Source: Ignisphaera sp. | GTDB taxonomy: Archaea; Thermoproteota; Thermoprotei_A; Sulfolobales; Ignisphaeraceae | Direction: 5' to 3' | DNA: 64,000 nucleotides | Assembly: GCA_038831005.1 (NCBI GenBank) | Contig: JAWBKZ010000003.1 | Coordinates: 224,820-288,819, forward strand | In this document: positions 9,201-17,706 of the stretch, piece after piece | Position numbering within the stretch: position 1 is the first letter of the stretch | Layout of the letters: each line of letters starts with the position of its first letter | Translations under genes and position numbers: made by a program | The notes under the pieces: generated by a model | Seen by the model: the letters and a program-made list of their open reading frames with translations, nothing else | Told to the model about the DNA's origin: nothing | Databases searched by the model: none

Positions 9201-9854
9201 GCAGAATCAGCTGTAGCTGCTCTACGTAAATGGCTAGAGACTAATATAGATGAGCTAAAGAACTCTATAGCTGATCTTGGTAAGAGTGTTGCTACTAAGA
9301 GTGATGTAGATAGTGTATCTAAGAAAGTTGATGCACTTGCTACAAAGATTAGCGAAGTTGGTAGCGTAATTGATAGAATAGATAAGGCTGTAGCTGATCT
9401 TGGTAAGAGTGTTGCTACTAAGAGTGATGTAGATAGTGTATCTAAGAAAGTTGATGCACTTGCTACAGCTCTAGATGAAGGTGTAAAGAAACTAGATGAA
9501 GTAAGTAGAATAGTTAAAGAACTTAAAGACGTAATACCTGTAGACCAGATAAGTGAGATAAGTGCAAACGTGAAATCGGCTACTGAAGCACTTCAAAAAG
9601 CTAGAGACGATATAACGCAAATAAGAAACGATATCAGTAGCTTGAGAACAGATGTCACAGGTCTTAAAACTGATGTAAGTGCAATCAAATCTGATGCAGG
9701 AAGGATATCAGCTATTGATTCAAGTGTTAAGAGTCTTGAGGATAGTGTTGGCACAATAAGAACACTAGTCATAATAGCACTAGTATTTGCTGTTGTAGCT
9801 GCAGCTGCAGCAATCTATGCAACAATATCTATCTCAAGAGCATTAGCAAAATAA
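6279..9854 (+). CDS. Large S-layer-type surface protein with coiled coil and C-terminal membrane anchor
   Basis: A 1191-aa protein probably forming or anchoring the cell-surface lattice. Residues ~1-30 are a signal peptide ending near SQQ. Residues ~30-940 are beta-rich domains with a recurring G-x-G-F-x-P-G-like turn (for example GTGFAPG, GYGFDAG, YGFVPG), suggestive of IPT/Ig-like repeats. Residues ~950-1160 form a long heptad coiled coil rich in Asp, Ser and Lys. Residues ~1161-1185 are a transmembrane helix, followed by a short basic tail. This layout (ectodomain, coiled-coil stalk, terminal helix) resembles the stalk subunit of crenarchaeal S-layers (SlaB-type) by architecture, not by sequence recognition. 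The coiled coil contains a perfect internal duplication. Confidence 0.88.
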   Translation: MSKPRYISTYLILSLLMISVIAPIISILYSQQQIIVAQIIDVEHSIVYPGETAKVKVAVFFGGVTITVRLTNASMGPAWSERSLHALSPGEYEVLVPLPEKLPGARDTIDPIGLVDLVVEVWAIGQRQDHRNISVGPKIVVTPPVSTIVDPYGNPSNVTVNFYGFVPGTTISELRFINKVSQEPYDYDIEDVVIGGDASSSTEVSLYVSGFLGLPKGEYYVNCLATGTNINYLRPGSLRIEPQVVISPTESHGRCELRTGGECETTGLTIKGYGFDAGLSIVSLKLLNINFTNVYYNVPVQAQVDDRGNFEASTNEFKTNMTAGLYIPEVKLAPAPQDFANDTTINLNTRGWVAITPGATEPALGVKVLINATSYVKGTLGYIPKYTNDSFTLTEVLKINIPIGNKIYQLAANRDNDGTVWFVLYNLTTLPPIVLSLVNITSDEQTYNETLGAYVADVSFNIAPDQMHPNVPSIPGEYGYWATFYTYPNKIVLLLREYGLYVEDANLTIVYRRDTVIKSYYYVYPQNMTVTGFTISIPAAISLTDTDANIDWSINWRYNASNRMAIITARATPKEGPTYRFTNVYHIVRPLLVIVAPVGQVIKPGDKVTVAAYGYGPGYDWGYGDNTLTVYWEKAQKLTEVSLGKDGNKTFDIVIPSDATYGVHYLWGVDKWSYEYSLAIIIGAKAYWEKVVDDPRLIIDPTTNKVSAGYKDERFVVCPCPESENVVAVKYCGVCAVYAARCDYLGDKIRVTLSGLYPGERIDIYFADKKVKTIKANSSVETTDFVVPTLRAGTYTIYAVGSVSGYISIDLFYNTTDFISVSPVVVPKILVLDLQRNYVPILVGPGLVRVIGTGFAPGVAVEAVLFNGTDAMVKFNEHVTKWYSDDKGVLSSPYTDVLGIYVPALEPGAYEVKLVYFAGPVAQREYSMPSYVFVINNMSIVSTKHDIDKLRTVLMNRLAEIETAVGAARDAASRAESAVAALRKWLETNIDELKNSIADLGKSVATKSDVDSVSKKVDALATKISEVGSVIDRIDKAVADLGKSVATKSDVDSVSKKVDALATALDEGVKKLDEVSRIVKELKDVIPVDQISEISANVKSATEALQKARDDITQIRNDISSLRTDVTGLKTDVSAIKSDAGRISAIDSSVKSLEDSVGTIRTLVIIALVFAVVAAAAAIYATISISRALAK
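9268..9467 (+). repeat. Two identical 77-bp copies inside the coiled coil
   Basis: Bases 9268-9344 and 9391-9467 are identical over 77 bases, with an offset of 123 bases (exactly 41 codons). They encode the repeated segment ADLGKSVATKSDVDSVSKKV plus DALAT. Identity at synonymous sites indicates a recent in-frame duplication or gene conversion that lengthened the stalk. Confidence 0.95.
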
Positions 9855-9907
9855 ATAAAGCATAAAATATAATATATTTTTATAATCTTTTTACATACTC
9901 TATCTAT

Positions 9908-11266
9908 CTAGCTTGATCTTCTGGCTATTATTGATAAGAATTGTTCTAGCATTTCTATGAATCTTGATATCTGTGTTTCGCTATGAGCCATCGACGGTAA
10001 TAAGTGCGGCATTTTCTCACTTAAGTACACAATATTGTTTGTAACCATGAATAAGTGAAGCGCTTTGTATACTTTTTCACTCCATCTATTCATGTATGCT
10101 TCAGCTATATTTCTTGGTTTTTTCGAGGTGAAGTGTATCCCTATCATACTTCCTGTAGAAGTTATCCAGCAAATTCTATTGTATTCTTCACAAATTTTAT
10201 CCATCTTTTTAGCTACATACCACCATCTATTGTTAAATACTTCATATAGTGATCTATTTCTAGCTAGATATTCTATTGTTGTATAACCTGCAACCATTGT
10301 TATAGGGTTACCTACGAAAGTACCTCCATGGAATACCCTTTGCCGAGGGCTTGGATACTTTATATGGTTTAGAAGCTCCATGTACTCTCTTTTGCCTGCA
10401 AAAGCACCTGCACCAGGATATCCACCTCCAATAATCTTTCCAAAAACAACAATATCTGCTTTAACGTTAAAGTATTCTTGTGCACCACCTAGCGATAATC
10501 TAAATCCTGTTATAACTTCATCGAATATGAGTAGAGCTCCATAGGCATCAGCAATACGTCTAACTTCTTTAAGATAGTTTTCCTCTGGCTCAATACATCC
10601 ACCTGCACCAGGAACAGGCTCTATAACTATAGCCGCTACATCAAATCTTCTAGCAACTTTCTCTAGATCCTCGATATCGTTGTAGGGAACAGCAACAGTA
10701 TATTTAACAAAATCATTTGGTATTCCTAGAGATTCTGGTTCCGTGAAAGGAGGTGTGAGAGCTACATGAAGTTGATCTAGAGATCCATGCCAACCACCCT
10801 CAATTTTCACGATGTATCTCTTCTTAGTATATGCACGAGCAAGTCTAACAGCATACATGTTAGCTTCTGTACCACTATTACAGAATCTAGTCATCTCTAT
10901 ATTTGGCACTACCTTAGTTAAAAGCTCTGCATATTCAACAGCATAAATATTTTCAAAACCAAAATGAGTACCATCTCTAGAGATCTTGTTAACAGCTTCT
11001 ACAACAAAATCAGGTGAATGACCGAGGATATGTGCTCCATGGCCCATCCAATAATCATCATATTCATTTCCATCTACATCCCAAACAATAGATCCTTTAG
11101 CTCTTGATACATATATTGGGTAAGGCTCTAGATACCTTATATGGTATGTAACACCTCCAGGAAAAATCTTCAAAGCTCTTTCAAACATCTCTCTACTTCT
11201 TCTTGTTTTCTCTAAATATCTACTAGACAGTCTCAATATTATATCATCTAGATCACGTAAAATCAT
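9908..11266 (-). CDS. Class III aminotransferase, glutamate-1-semialdehyde aminomutase-like
   Basis: A PLP enzyme of aminotransferase class III. Visible landmarks are SGTEAN (131-136, phosphate binding), the DEVITGFR motif with Asp249 contacting the PLP ring nitrogen, and Lys277 in VFGKIIGGGYPGAGAF as the Schiff-base lysine. The closest family by overall pattern is HemL, which makes 5-aminolevulinate, and the 452-aa length is compatible. Crenarchaea often carry HemL-like paralogues of unknown substrate and no other tetrapyrrole gene is nearby, so the specific reaction is uncertain. It is convergent with the S-layer-like gene. Confidence 0.85.
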   Translation of the reverse strand: MILRDLDDIILRLSSRYLEKTRRSREMFERALKIFPGGVTYHIRYLEPYPIYVSRAKGSIVWDVDGNEYDDYWMGHGAHILGHSPDFVVEAVNKISRDGTHFGFENIYAVEYAELLTKVVPNIEMTRFCNSGTEANMYAVRLARAYTKKRYIVKIEGGWHGSLDQLHVALTPPFTEPESLGIPNDFVKYTVAVPYNDIEDLEKVARRFDVAAIVIEPVPGAGGCIEPEENYLKEVRRIADAYGALLIFDEVITGFRLSLGGAQEYFNVKADIVVFGKIIGGGYPGAGAFAGKREYMELLNHIKYPSPRQRVFHGGTFVGNPITMVAGYTTIEYLARNRSLYEVFNNRWWYVAKKMDKICEEYNRICWITSTGSMIGIHFTSKKPRNIAEAYMNRWSEKVYKALHLFMVTNNIVYLSEKMPHLLPSMAHSETQISRFIEMLEQFLSIIARRSS

Positions 11267-11516
11267 GGTTCTTCACAAGCTATAAAGTCGCTACACAGCA
11301 CATATATGTACTTTGAAGCTTACTTCATGCTGATGAACCATACGACATGTACTCTAGTGTAGCAGGTATATACGAAAACCTTATAACTCTAGTCCAGAAA
11401 AGCTTTAAGCAAAGGATATCGTGAAACATATAGAAGAAACAATACCTATAGAAAGCTATAGAAACCTAGTACACATAGATAACATTGATGTGCATTATTC
11501 TTGTGGTGAGTAGCCA

Positions 11517-12536
11517 ATGCCTCTAGCTGTTGTTGTTGGCGGATTCTTTGGAGATGAAGGTAAAGGAAAAATAGCAGCATACTTAGGATACATAGATAAA
11601 CCAGCTATAGCAGTTAGATGTGGTTCTATAAATGCTGGACATACAGTGGTTTTCAATGGAACTGTATGGAAGCTTAGGATAGTGCCATCATTCTTCTTAG
11701 GTAAGAACGTAAAACTGTTAATAGCACCAGGAGCTCTAATAAGATTAGATGTATTATTTAAAGAAATTGAGGAGACCAATGTCAAGAACAGATTATATGT
11801 GGATAGGAATACAGGTGTGATAGAGGATAAGCATCTAGAGATAGAAAGAAACGATGAGTTTCTTGTCAGAATAGTTGGATCTACACTTCAGGGCGTTGGA
11901 GCAGCTATGGTTGATAGAGTTCTTAGAAGACTTAAAGTGGCTAAAGATATAGATGTTCTGAGGGATATGGTTATCGATGTAGCTCTAGAGGTTAATGAAG
12001 CCCTAGATAGAGAAGAGCTAGTCTATATAGAAGGTGTCCAAGGGACATACCTAAGTCTCTACCACGGCACCTATCCATACGTAACAAGTAGGGATACCAT
12101 AGCTTCGGCTTTTCTATCGGAAGTTGGCGTAGGTCCTAAGAGAGTTGATCACGTTATAGTTGTGTTCAAATCTTATGTAACAAGAGTTGGTGGAGGTCCT
12201 CTAGAGAACGAAATGAGTGTTGAAGAAGCTCAGAAACTCGGGCTTCTAGAAACAGGTACTGTTACAGGTAGAGTTAGACGTGTAGCTCCATTCAATATAG
12301 GTCTAGCTAGAAGAGCTGTAATGCTTAATTCAGCCACACAGATAGCTTTAACCAGATTAGATTCGCTCTTCAGACAAGATAAATGTGTTAAAGAGTGGCA
12401 TAAGCTTTCACAAGAGGCTAGAAAATGGATAGAAGATATAGAGGATAAGCTAAAGACCCCTATTACTATAGTTGGTACAGGTGAAGATGTTCTATGCACA
12501 ATAGATAGAAGGAAAGAGCTGGGAATGTTTTGGTGA
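11517..12536 (+). CDS. purA: Adenylosuccinate synthetase
   Basis: Couples IMP and aspartate with GTP hydrolysis to form adenylosuccinate, the first committed step of AMP synthesis. The GTP-binding loop GDEGKGK is at residues 12-18, followed by the conserved NAGHT segment. The Asp and Gly-rich elements of the active site and the GTVTGRVRR region follow. Its 339 aa equal the short archaeal form, which lacks bacterial/eukaryotic insertions. GGTGAG precedes the ATG by 9 bases. The FAD protein starts 7 bases after the stop, suggesting an operon. Confidence 0.96.
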   Translation: MPLAVVVGGFFGDEGKGKIAAYLGYIDKPAIAVRCGSINAGHTVVFNGTVWKLRIVPSFFLGKNVKLLIAPGALIRLDVLFKEIEETNVKNRLYVDRNTGVIEDKHLEIERNDEFLVRIVGSTLQGVGAAMVDRVLRRLKVAKDIDVLRDMVIDVALEVNEALDREELVYIEGVQGTYLSLYHGTYPYVTSRDTIASAFLSEVGVGPKRVDHVIVVFKSYVTRVGGGPLENEMSVEEAQKLGLLETGTVTGRVRRVAPFNIGLARRAVMLNSATQIALTRLDSLFRQDKCVKEWHKLSQEARKWIEDIEDKLKTPITIVGTGEDVLCTIDRRKELGMFW

Positions 12537-12543
12537 ATCTGAT

Positions 12544-13980
12544 ATGGAGAATGATGTGGAGAAGGAATTCGATGTAGCTATTGTTGGAGGTGGAGTAGCA
12601 GGTCTATTTGCTGCATATGAACTAGCGATACATAACAAAAAGAAGCTTAAGATAGTGATTATAGAAATGGGTAGTGGGAATCCTTTTAGAACATGCCCTA
12701 TGCTGAACTTAAAGAAACTTGCAAGAGATAGAGATTGTGTAAACTGTAGCCCATGCCATGTTATGACAGGTATAGGTGGAGCAATAACATTTAGTAGCGG
12801 TACAATGAATCTTAGACCAGATATCGGTGGAGATCTAGATAAACTTATAGGTAGTTGGGAAGAAGCGGAAAACATTATCCATTATGCAGATAGTGTACTT
12901 GTTAAATTTGGTGCACCACATAACATGTATTCAATAGATGGTGAACAAGCATCAGAGCTAGAACGTCTAGCAGCAAAAGCTGGTGCAAAATTCATACCGA
13001 CACCTCAGAGGTTGATAGGTTCAGACAATATGCCGAAGGTCATAGCAAACATTGCGAGGTTTTTAGAAGAAGAAGGTGTGTACCTGATAGACATGTGCCA
13101 GGTAGAGGATCTACAGCCTTCGACTAAGAGCTACAAGCTCAAGATATGTGAAGGAATTATAGAAAGTAGATACGTGGTTCTTGCGCCAGGGAGAGTAGGA
13201 GCTGAGTGGTTCTCAGAATTAGCTAGGAGAAGAGGTATAGAGATAGAGCCAGGTCCCCTGGACATAGGGGTAAGGGTAGAGGTTCCATCATACGTTATGG
13301 AACCTTTAACGAAACTTGTTAGAGATCCAAAGATAGTTATGTATACCAAAAGTTATGATGATAAGGTAAGAACGTTTTGCACAAATCCTTATGGGCTTGT
13401 GGTTGAAGAGAAGTATCCTGATGGATCTGTTGGTGTGAATGGAGAAAGCTTTACAAACATAAAGACAAAGAGTACAAACTTTGCTCTTCTTGTAACATTA
13501 AGGCTCACAGATCCATTTGAAGACACAATAGCTTACGGGAAAAGTATATCCAGATTAGCAACAAAACTTGGTGGAGGTAAACCAATCATCCAGAGATTCG
13601 GAGATTTAGAAGCTGGCAGAAGAAGCACATGGGGAAGAATAGAGAGAAGCGTAGTAGATCCAACATTAAAGAGCGTAACTCCTGGAGATATAGCTATGGC
13701 TTATCCATACCGAGTAGTAGTAAATATAGTAGAAGCTCTAAGAAGATTGGATACAATAGTTCCTGGTGTAGCATCTCCACAAACACTACTATATGCTCCC
13801 GAGATAAAGTTCTATAGTGTGAAAGCCAGAATATCTAGAGAACTCGAAACAAACTTCAGAAACCTGTTTGTAGCTGGAGATGGTGTAGGGCTATCGAGAG
13901 GTATGAATGTGGCGGCAGCTACAGGCATAGTCGTGGCTAGAGCTATACTAGAAAGAGAAGGTATAGAAGTAACGGCATAG
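12544..13980 (+). CDS. FAD-dependent oxidoreductase, COG2509-like
   Basis: The N-terminal Rossmann motif GGGVAG (15-20) and the C-terminal LFVAGDGVGLSRGM motif show an FAD-binding flavoprotein. Cysteines at 51, 65, 68 and 71 lie just before a GIGGAITFSSG segment, an arrangement typical of the uncharacterised COG2509 dehydrogenases. Whether they bind an iron-sulfur centre is not known to me. The 478-aa length is normal for the family. It follows purA by 7 bases, but no functional link to purine synthesis is evident. Confidence 0.88.
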   Translation: MENDVEKEFDVAIVGGGVAGLFAAYELAIHNKKKLKIVIIEMGSGNPFRTCPMLNLKKLARDRDCVNCSPCHVMTGIGGAITFSSGTMNLRPDIGGDLDKLIGSWEEAENIIHYADSVLVKFGAPHNMYSIDGEQASELERLAAKAGAKFIPTPQRLIGSDNMPKVIANIARFLEEEGVYLIDMCQVEDLQPSTKSYKLKICEGIIESRYVVLAPGRVGAEWFSELARRRGIEIEPGPLDIGVRVEVPSYVMEPLTKLVRDPKIVMYTKSYDDKVRTFCTNPYGLVVEEKYPDGSVGVNGESFTNIKTKSTNFALLVTLRLTDPFEDTIAYGKSISRLATKLGGGKPIIQRFGDLEAGRRSTWGRIERSVVDPTLKSVTPGDIAMAYPYRVVVNIVEALRRLDTIVPGVASPQTLLYAPEIKFYSVKARISRELETNFRNLFVAGDGVGLSRGMNVAAATGIVVARAILEREGIEVTA

Positions 13981-14113
13981 CTAGAGCTACACGTTTATAC
14001 TACATTACAGATAATCTGACACGGCATGTTTATGACAATAACATCATCTTTGGTTTTACCGATTCAATATTTATAAACTTTCAGAGGATGTGTAGGTATG
14101 TGGGTGTGGATAG

Positions 14114-14401
14114 ATGGTTAAGGTATCGAAAACTATATCCGTGAAAGACGAGGTAGCATTCCTAAGCAAGGGGATTAAGGCTCTTAGATACTCAACTGTT
14201 ACAAAACTTCTCAAAGTATTCAAGAATCCCCAGCTTGGTGCTGAACTCGGTGAGTACCTCGATAAGGGGCCAGTCTATATAGTCAAGTACGATAAATACA
14301 CAGTTGTTCTGCTACCAGAGCATTCACATGTTATCGAGGCCAAAGATGTAGCAGAAGCAGAAAAAGTAGTAGAGAATCTAAGCAGAACAATATCGAAGTA
14401 A
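14114..14401 (+). CDS. Conserved-looking small protein of unknown function
   Basis: I do not recognise this 95-aa protein. It is soluble, with a basic N-terminal half (many Lys/Arg) and an acidic C-terminal helix (EAKDVAEAEKVVENLS). A TATA box (ATTTATAAA, about 14070) and a purine-rich leader precede it. The local GC content of its middle (about 50% in 14221-14280) is well above the ~36% of flanking genes. It converges on the similarly GC-rich TFB/TBP-like gene. Confidence 0.8.
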   Translation: MVKVSKTISVKDEVAFLSKGIKALRYSTVTKLLKVFKNPQLGAELGEYLDKGPVYIVKYDKYTVVLLPEHSHVIEAKDVAEAEKVVENLSRTISK

Positions 14402-14520
14402 CGATCTATCAAGAAAGAGATAGTCCAGAACTGCAGAGACCGTCAATCTAATCAAGTCTAATTAATCAATCAAGTAATTGGATCAAATTAAAAGCACATA
14501 TCTCTAGGCAAGTTACTATA

Positions 14521-15621
14521 CTATCGCTTTTTTTCTGCATATGTGCATATTGTGGGGAGTGCTTGAGCTAGAACCACGTTGATTCTATTGAGCGTTCCCG
14601 CCAGATTCACATACATGTTAACAGTTGATGGATACACAAGTGCTGTATATCCCTGCCCCATGATCTTGATCCTGTTGCCCTGGGAAGAGGCTTTCTCGAA
14701 TCTAGATAAAGTTTGGAGATTTATCTTGAACGGCATCTTGACTATGACTGTGGCTATCATGGGTAAGGGCTTCGAGAGCTCTACACCCAACCTTCTCGAT
14801 AGATAGTCCACAGCTTCTGCCACGATACTCTCTTCACCGTACCTCGACGATATATCGATCTTAGTCGATGTTATCTGTACACCTAGTCCACGGGTCTTCA
14901 CCACGAGATACACAACATTTCTAAGCTTCTTGGGCTCTACGTTAAATACACGTACAGCATAATCCATATCTATGGCATTGTCAATGGGTTTAGAGATCCA
15001 CCTAATCAAGGCACTTTGCTTCCCAGTCCTAATCGATGTAAACAGATCTCTCACTAGGATGTATGTGTAGCTATCTCTAGGCTCAGAGCTCTCAACAAAG
15101 CTTTTTATGGCCTCAACAACAGAGTTTTCATCAAGTCCGGTATTCTTCAAGCATCTGAATACTGTTAAGCCATCTAGTCCCGCCAAATCGTATGCTTGTG
15201 ACTCCGGTAGAGACATGGTAAGTCTTCTCTCTATAACCCCTCTAACGATCTCTGCACCCACATTACCCCAGAGAGAGGAAAGGAAACGGTACACCTCATC
15301 TCTATTAGCACTACACAAGCTCTTCCTCAAGTACACCTTGAGTATCTCGACGAGCCCTGGTATCATCTGTGAAATTATTCTCTCAGCAACTCCGTCGTCT
15401 ACGCAGAGCCTGTTTTCATATATTTTCTGTAGTGGTTCGTAGTGAGCCTTTCTTTGATATTCTTCATAGCTGTAGGCTCTGTACTCAGGATGCTCAAAAT
15501 CTATAGCTGTATCATCCAGAACCTCGCCACTCTCTTCATCAACTATAAAGCCTTCTGGGGTTCGCACTTTTTTCTTAGGCATTGCTGTATCCCACTTGCT
15601 GTCTACTAAACTTTTCAGCAT
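14521..15621 (-). CDS. Divergent TFB/TBP-like protein of unknown function
   Basis: A 366-aa protein I cannot assign to a named family. Residues ~18-62 (GFIVDEESGEVLDDTAIDF followed by HPEYRAYSYEEYQRK) resemble the stretch between the zinc ribbon and core of transcription factor B, but no CxxC pairs precede it. The middle is helical. The last ~80 residues (from PMIATVIVKM, through GYTALVYPST, to a final helix) follow the strand-loop-strand-helix pattern of one TBP half-repeat. Both resemblances are by eye. The ATG at 15582 (MPKKKV) is a plausible alternative start. GC is about 50% against ~36% around it. It stands alone on the minus strand. Confidence 0.82.
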   Translation of the reverse strand: MLKSLVDSKWDTAMPKKKVRTPEGFIVDEESGEVLDDTAIDFEHPEYRAYSYEEYQRKAHYEPLQKIYENRLCVDDGVAERIISQMIPGLVEILKVYLRKSLCSANRDEVYRFLSSLWGNVGAEIVRGVIERRLTMSLPESQAYDLAGLDGLTVFRCLKNTGLDENSVVEAIKSFVESSEPRDSYTYILVRDLFTSIRTGKQSALIRWISKPIDNAIDMDYAVRVFNVEPKKLRNVVYLVVKTRGLGVQITSTKIDISSRYGEESIVAEAVDYLSRRLGVELSKPLPMIATVIVKMPFKINLQTLSRFEKASSQGNRIKIMGQGYTALVYPSTVNMYVNLAGTLNRINVVLAQALPTICTYAEKKR

Positions 15622-15718
15622 TAATAAGTTAAACAGGTTGATGAAAGGGATTTTAATATGTAATTGTTTGGAGAACTTTGTAAGCTGTTTGAAGTTATTG
15701 AGTATTCATTTGAATGGT

Positions 15719-16624
15719 TTAGAGAAACAATTTGTAGGCTAGGGCAAATATGATAGATATAGTTGTTATGAATAATGTTATGTATTTTAAAGCTATAGCT
15801 GTTTCGTTGTATACTATTCTACTTAAAGCTATTGATGTGAGAGGTGTTAGTACGAGTATGAGTGTATAGTAATAGGATAGAACTCTAGCTATATCTACTC
15901 GACTCTGTGGCGTAGTAGATATAGGTATAGGGCTCATCCTAGCAACATAAGACACAAGTACAGTTGTAACTATGGCGCTAACAGTAAACGCCATTAATGC
16001 TAGAATCAGTATGGCTTTGTATCCCTCTAAGCGGTTCTTTCTCATTTCTTCCAATCTACTCATTTGGTTTAGATATTTCTCAGCAGTTGAGAGTACATCA
16101 TGAACACGTCCACCACTAGCCATAGCCACAGCTATGGATAGATACACCGATAGGACATCTCGTGGAATACCCTTAATTATGTTGCGCATTGATTCCTCAG
16201 GACTATACCCAAGTTTAACAAGTTCTACAAACCTAGTTAAATACGATTTAGTGGGATCACCAACAAAATTAGTGGCATTCTCTACAGCTGTTAGGATAGG
16301 TGTCCCAGTTCTAACATACGAAACCACTAACGGAACCATCGATTGAATCTGTTCTCTAAGTTTCATACGCATGTACACAGAATCTCTATACAGCATATAG
16401 AGACAAAAAGCTATAGCCCCATAAACAAAACCAATAAATAGATAGACATCACTAGATCTATAGACAGGTATAGGGAGAACATCATTTGAGATATCTATAC
16501 ATATACCCCATATTCCATTGAAGAGATCTAAACCTAATAATCTAGATATTGTGGGAGCCACGTATATAGGAATGATTAGAATAAATGAGGTACCTAGAGC
16601 TATAACCAAAGCCTTCTTTAGCAT
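15719..16624 (-). CDS. Type II secretion F-domain membrane protein (pilus platform, TadC/FlaJ-like)
   Basis: A 301-aa inner-membrane platform-type protein. One N-terminal and one internal hydrophobic segment precede a cytoplasmic four-helix region (MVPLVVSYVRTGTPILTAVE... GYSPEESMRNI... SGGRVHDVLSTAEKYL), followed by three C-terminal transmembrane helices. In type IV pilus systems this subunit couples the assembly ATPase to pilin extrusion. It starts 2 bases after the end of its homologue, so the two form a heterodimer-type pair in one transcript. No ATPase or prepilin peptidase gene is in the window. Confidence 0.88.
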   Translation of the reverse strand: MLKKALVIALGTSFILIIPIYVAPTISRLLGLDLFNGIWGICIDISNDVLPIPVYRSSDVYLFIGFVYGAIAFCLYMLYRDSVYMRMKLREQIQSMVPLVVSYVRTGTPILTAVENATNFVGDPTKSYLTRFVELVKLGYSPEESMRNIIKGIPRDVLSVYLSIAVAMASGGRVHDVLSTAEKYLNQMSRLEEMRKNRLEGYKAILILALMAFTVSAIVTTVLVSYVARMSPIPISTTPQSRVDIARVLSYYYTLILVLTPLTSIALSRIVYNETAIALKYITLFITTISIIFALAYKLFL

Positions 16625-16626
16625 GG

Positions 16627-17520
16627 CTAAGGCCTCAATCTAGATACAATAGTATCAGCTAAAACTATTATTACAGCAGACGGTATGGGTATCAATATAA
16701 ACGTTACTAGAGCCATGAAAGCTTCAAAAGATATTCCTGCTATAGGTGATAGAATGAATAAAACAGCTGTAGATCCAGCCAAAACGGGAACCAGGAGCGA
16801 TACAGCTACATATACCTCCATATACACATTTAGATTATTTACAGCCTTCTCAATCATAAGCTCGTATCTGGATACATATCTATCAAACATAGATCTAATA
16901 AAGGACCCTATATCACCTCCAATAACAGAAATCGATGAAAGACCTAGAAGAAGTTCTCTAAACGATTGTGAAGGGGTTAAATGAGCTACATACCTTAAAG
17001 CTTCTTCAAGTGGTACACCTATACGTGTATATGATCTAACTATATCTAGTTCTACAGAGAAGAACCTATAGTCATCACCAAGAAATGTATATATTTTAGA
17101 AACTATCTCATGTAGAGATAGACCAGCGGAAGAAAGAAAAGCCATAGCCGATAACAGTATAGGCATCTTAGATTCCACAATAGATCCCCTATTAGAATAC
17201 ATAAACTTAGGTAAAACAATTGAAAATGCAATAGATATAGGTAACGCAATAGATAGATCAAACACAAATGATATAGCTGTAGAGAGATAGAGGTCCAAAC
17301 CATAAATACTGTATAGAAAAATCGATACAATCAAAGACATAGAAGCTAATATGCAGATAATAAGTTTAAAAACAATAGATACGTATCTCTCTAGACTAGG
17401 TGAAAGACCAGAACCAACAACAAATCTATCAACATCCAACCCCCTATAGAAACTATGCAAAAAGCTATACATAACCCCATACAACCTATACAAAAAACTA
17501 GAGACAGAACCCAATACCAA
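16627..17520 (-). CDS. Type II secretion F-domain membrane protein (pilus platform, TadB/FlaJ-like)
   Basis: A 297-aa paralogue of the neighbouring platform protein. Two transmembrane helices lie near residues 50-110, then a cytoplasmic helical domain (LLSAMAFLSSAGLSLHEIVS... YTRIGVPLEEALRYVA... IGGDIGSFIRSMFDRY), then two C-terminal helices. It is the first gene of a two-gene unit and lies back to back with a pilin gene starting at 17707. The shared 186-base gap suggests a divergent pilus locus. Confidence 0.87.
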   Translation of the reverse strand: MVLGSVSSFLYRLYGVMYSFLHSFYRGLDVDRFVVGSGLSPSLERYVSIVFKLIICILASMSLIVSIFLYSIYGLDLYLSTAISFVFDLSIALPISIAFSIVLPKFMYSNRGSIVESKMPILLSAMAFLSSAGLSLHEIVSKIYTFLGDDYRFFSVELDIVRSYTRIGVPLEEALRYVAHLTPSQSFRELLLGLSSISVIGGDIGSFIRSMFDRYVSRYELMIEKAVNNLNVYMEVYVAVSLLVPVLAGSTAVLFILSPIAGISFEAFMALVTFILIPIPSAVIIVLADTIVSRLRP

Positions 17521-17706
17521 TTAGCATCACCTACTCTCTACACCAAGCACCTAGATAGTCGAGAAACCTAATAAATACAGAACATAAAGCGAAAACAAAT
17601 CACAAAAAGATCTCTAGTAGAAACCATATACACGTATATAGAACATTAGGCATCTAGCTCACTAGTCGCTTCTAAAGCCCAACAATAATATCCAGCAACT
17701 ATAGAC

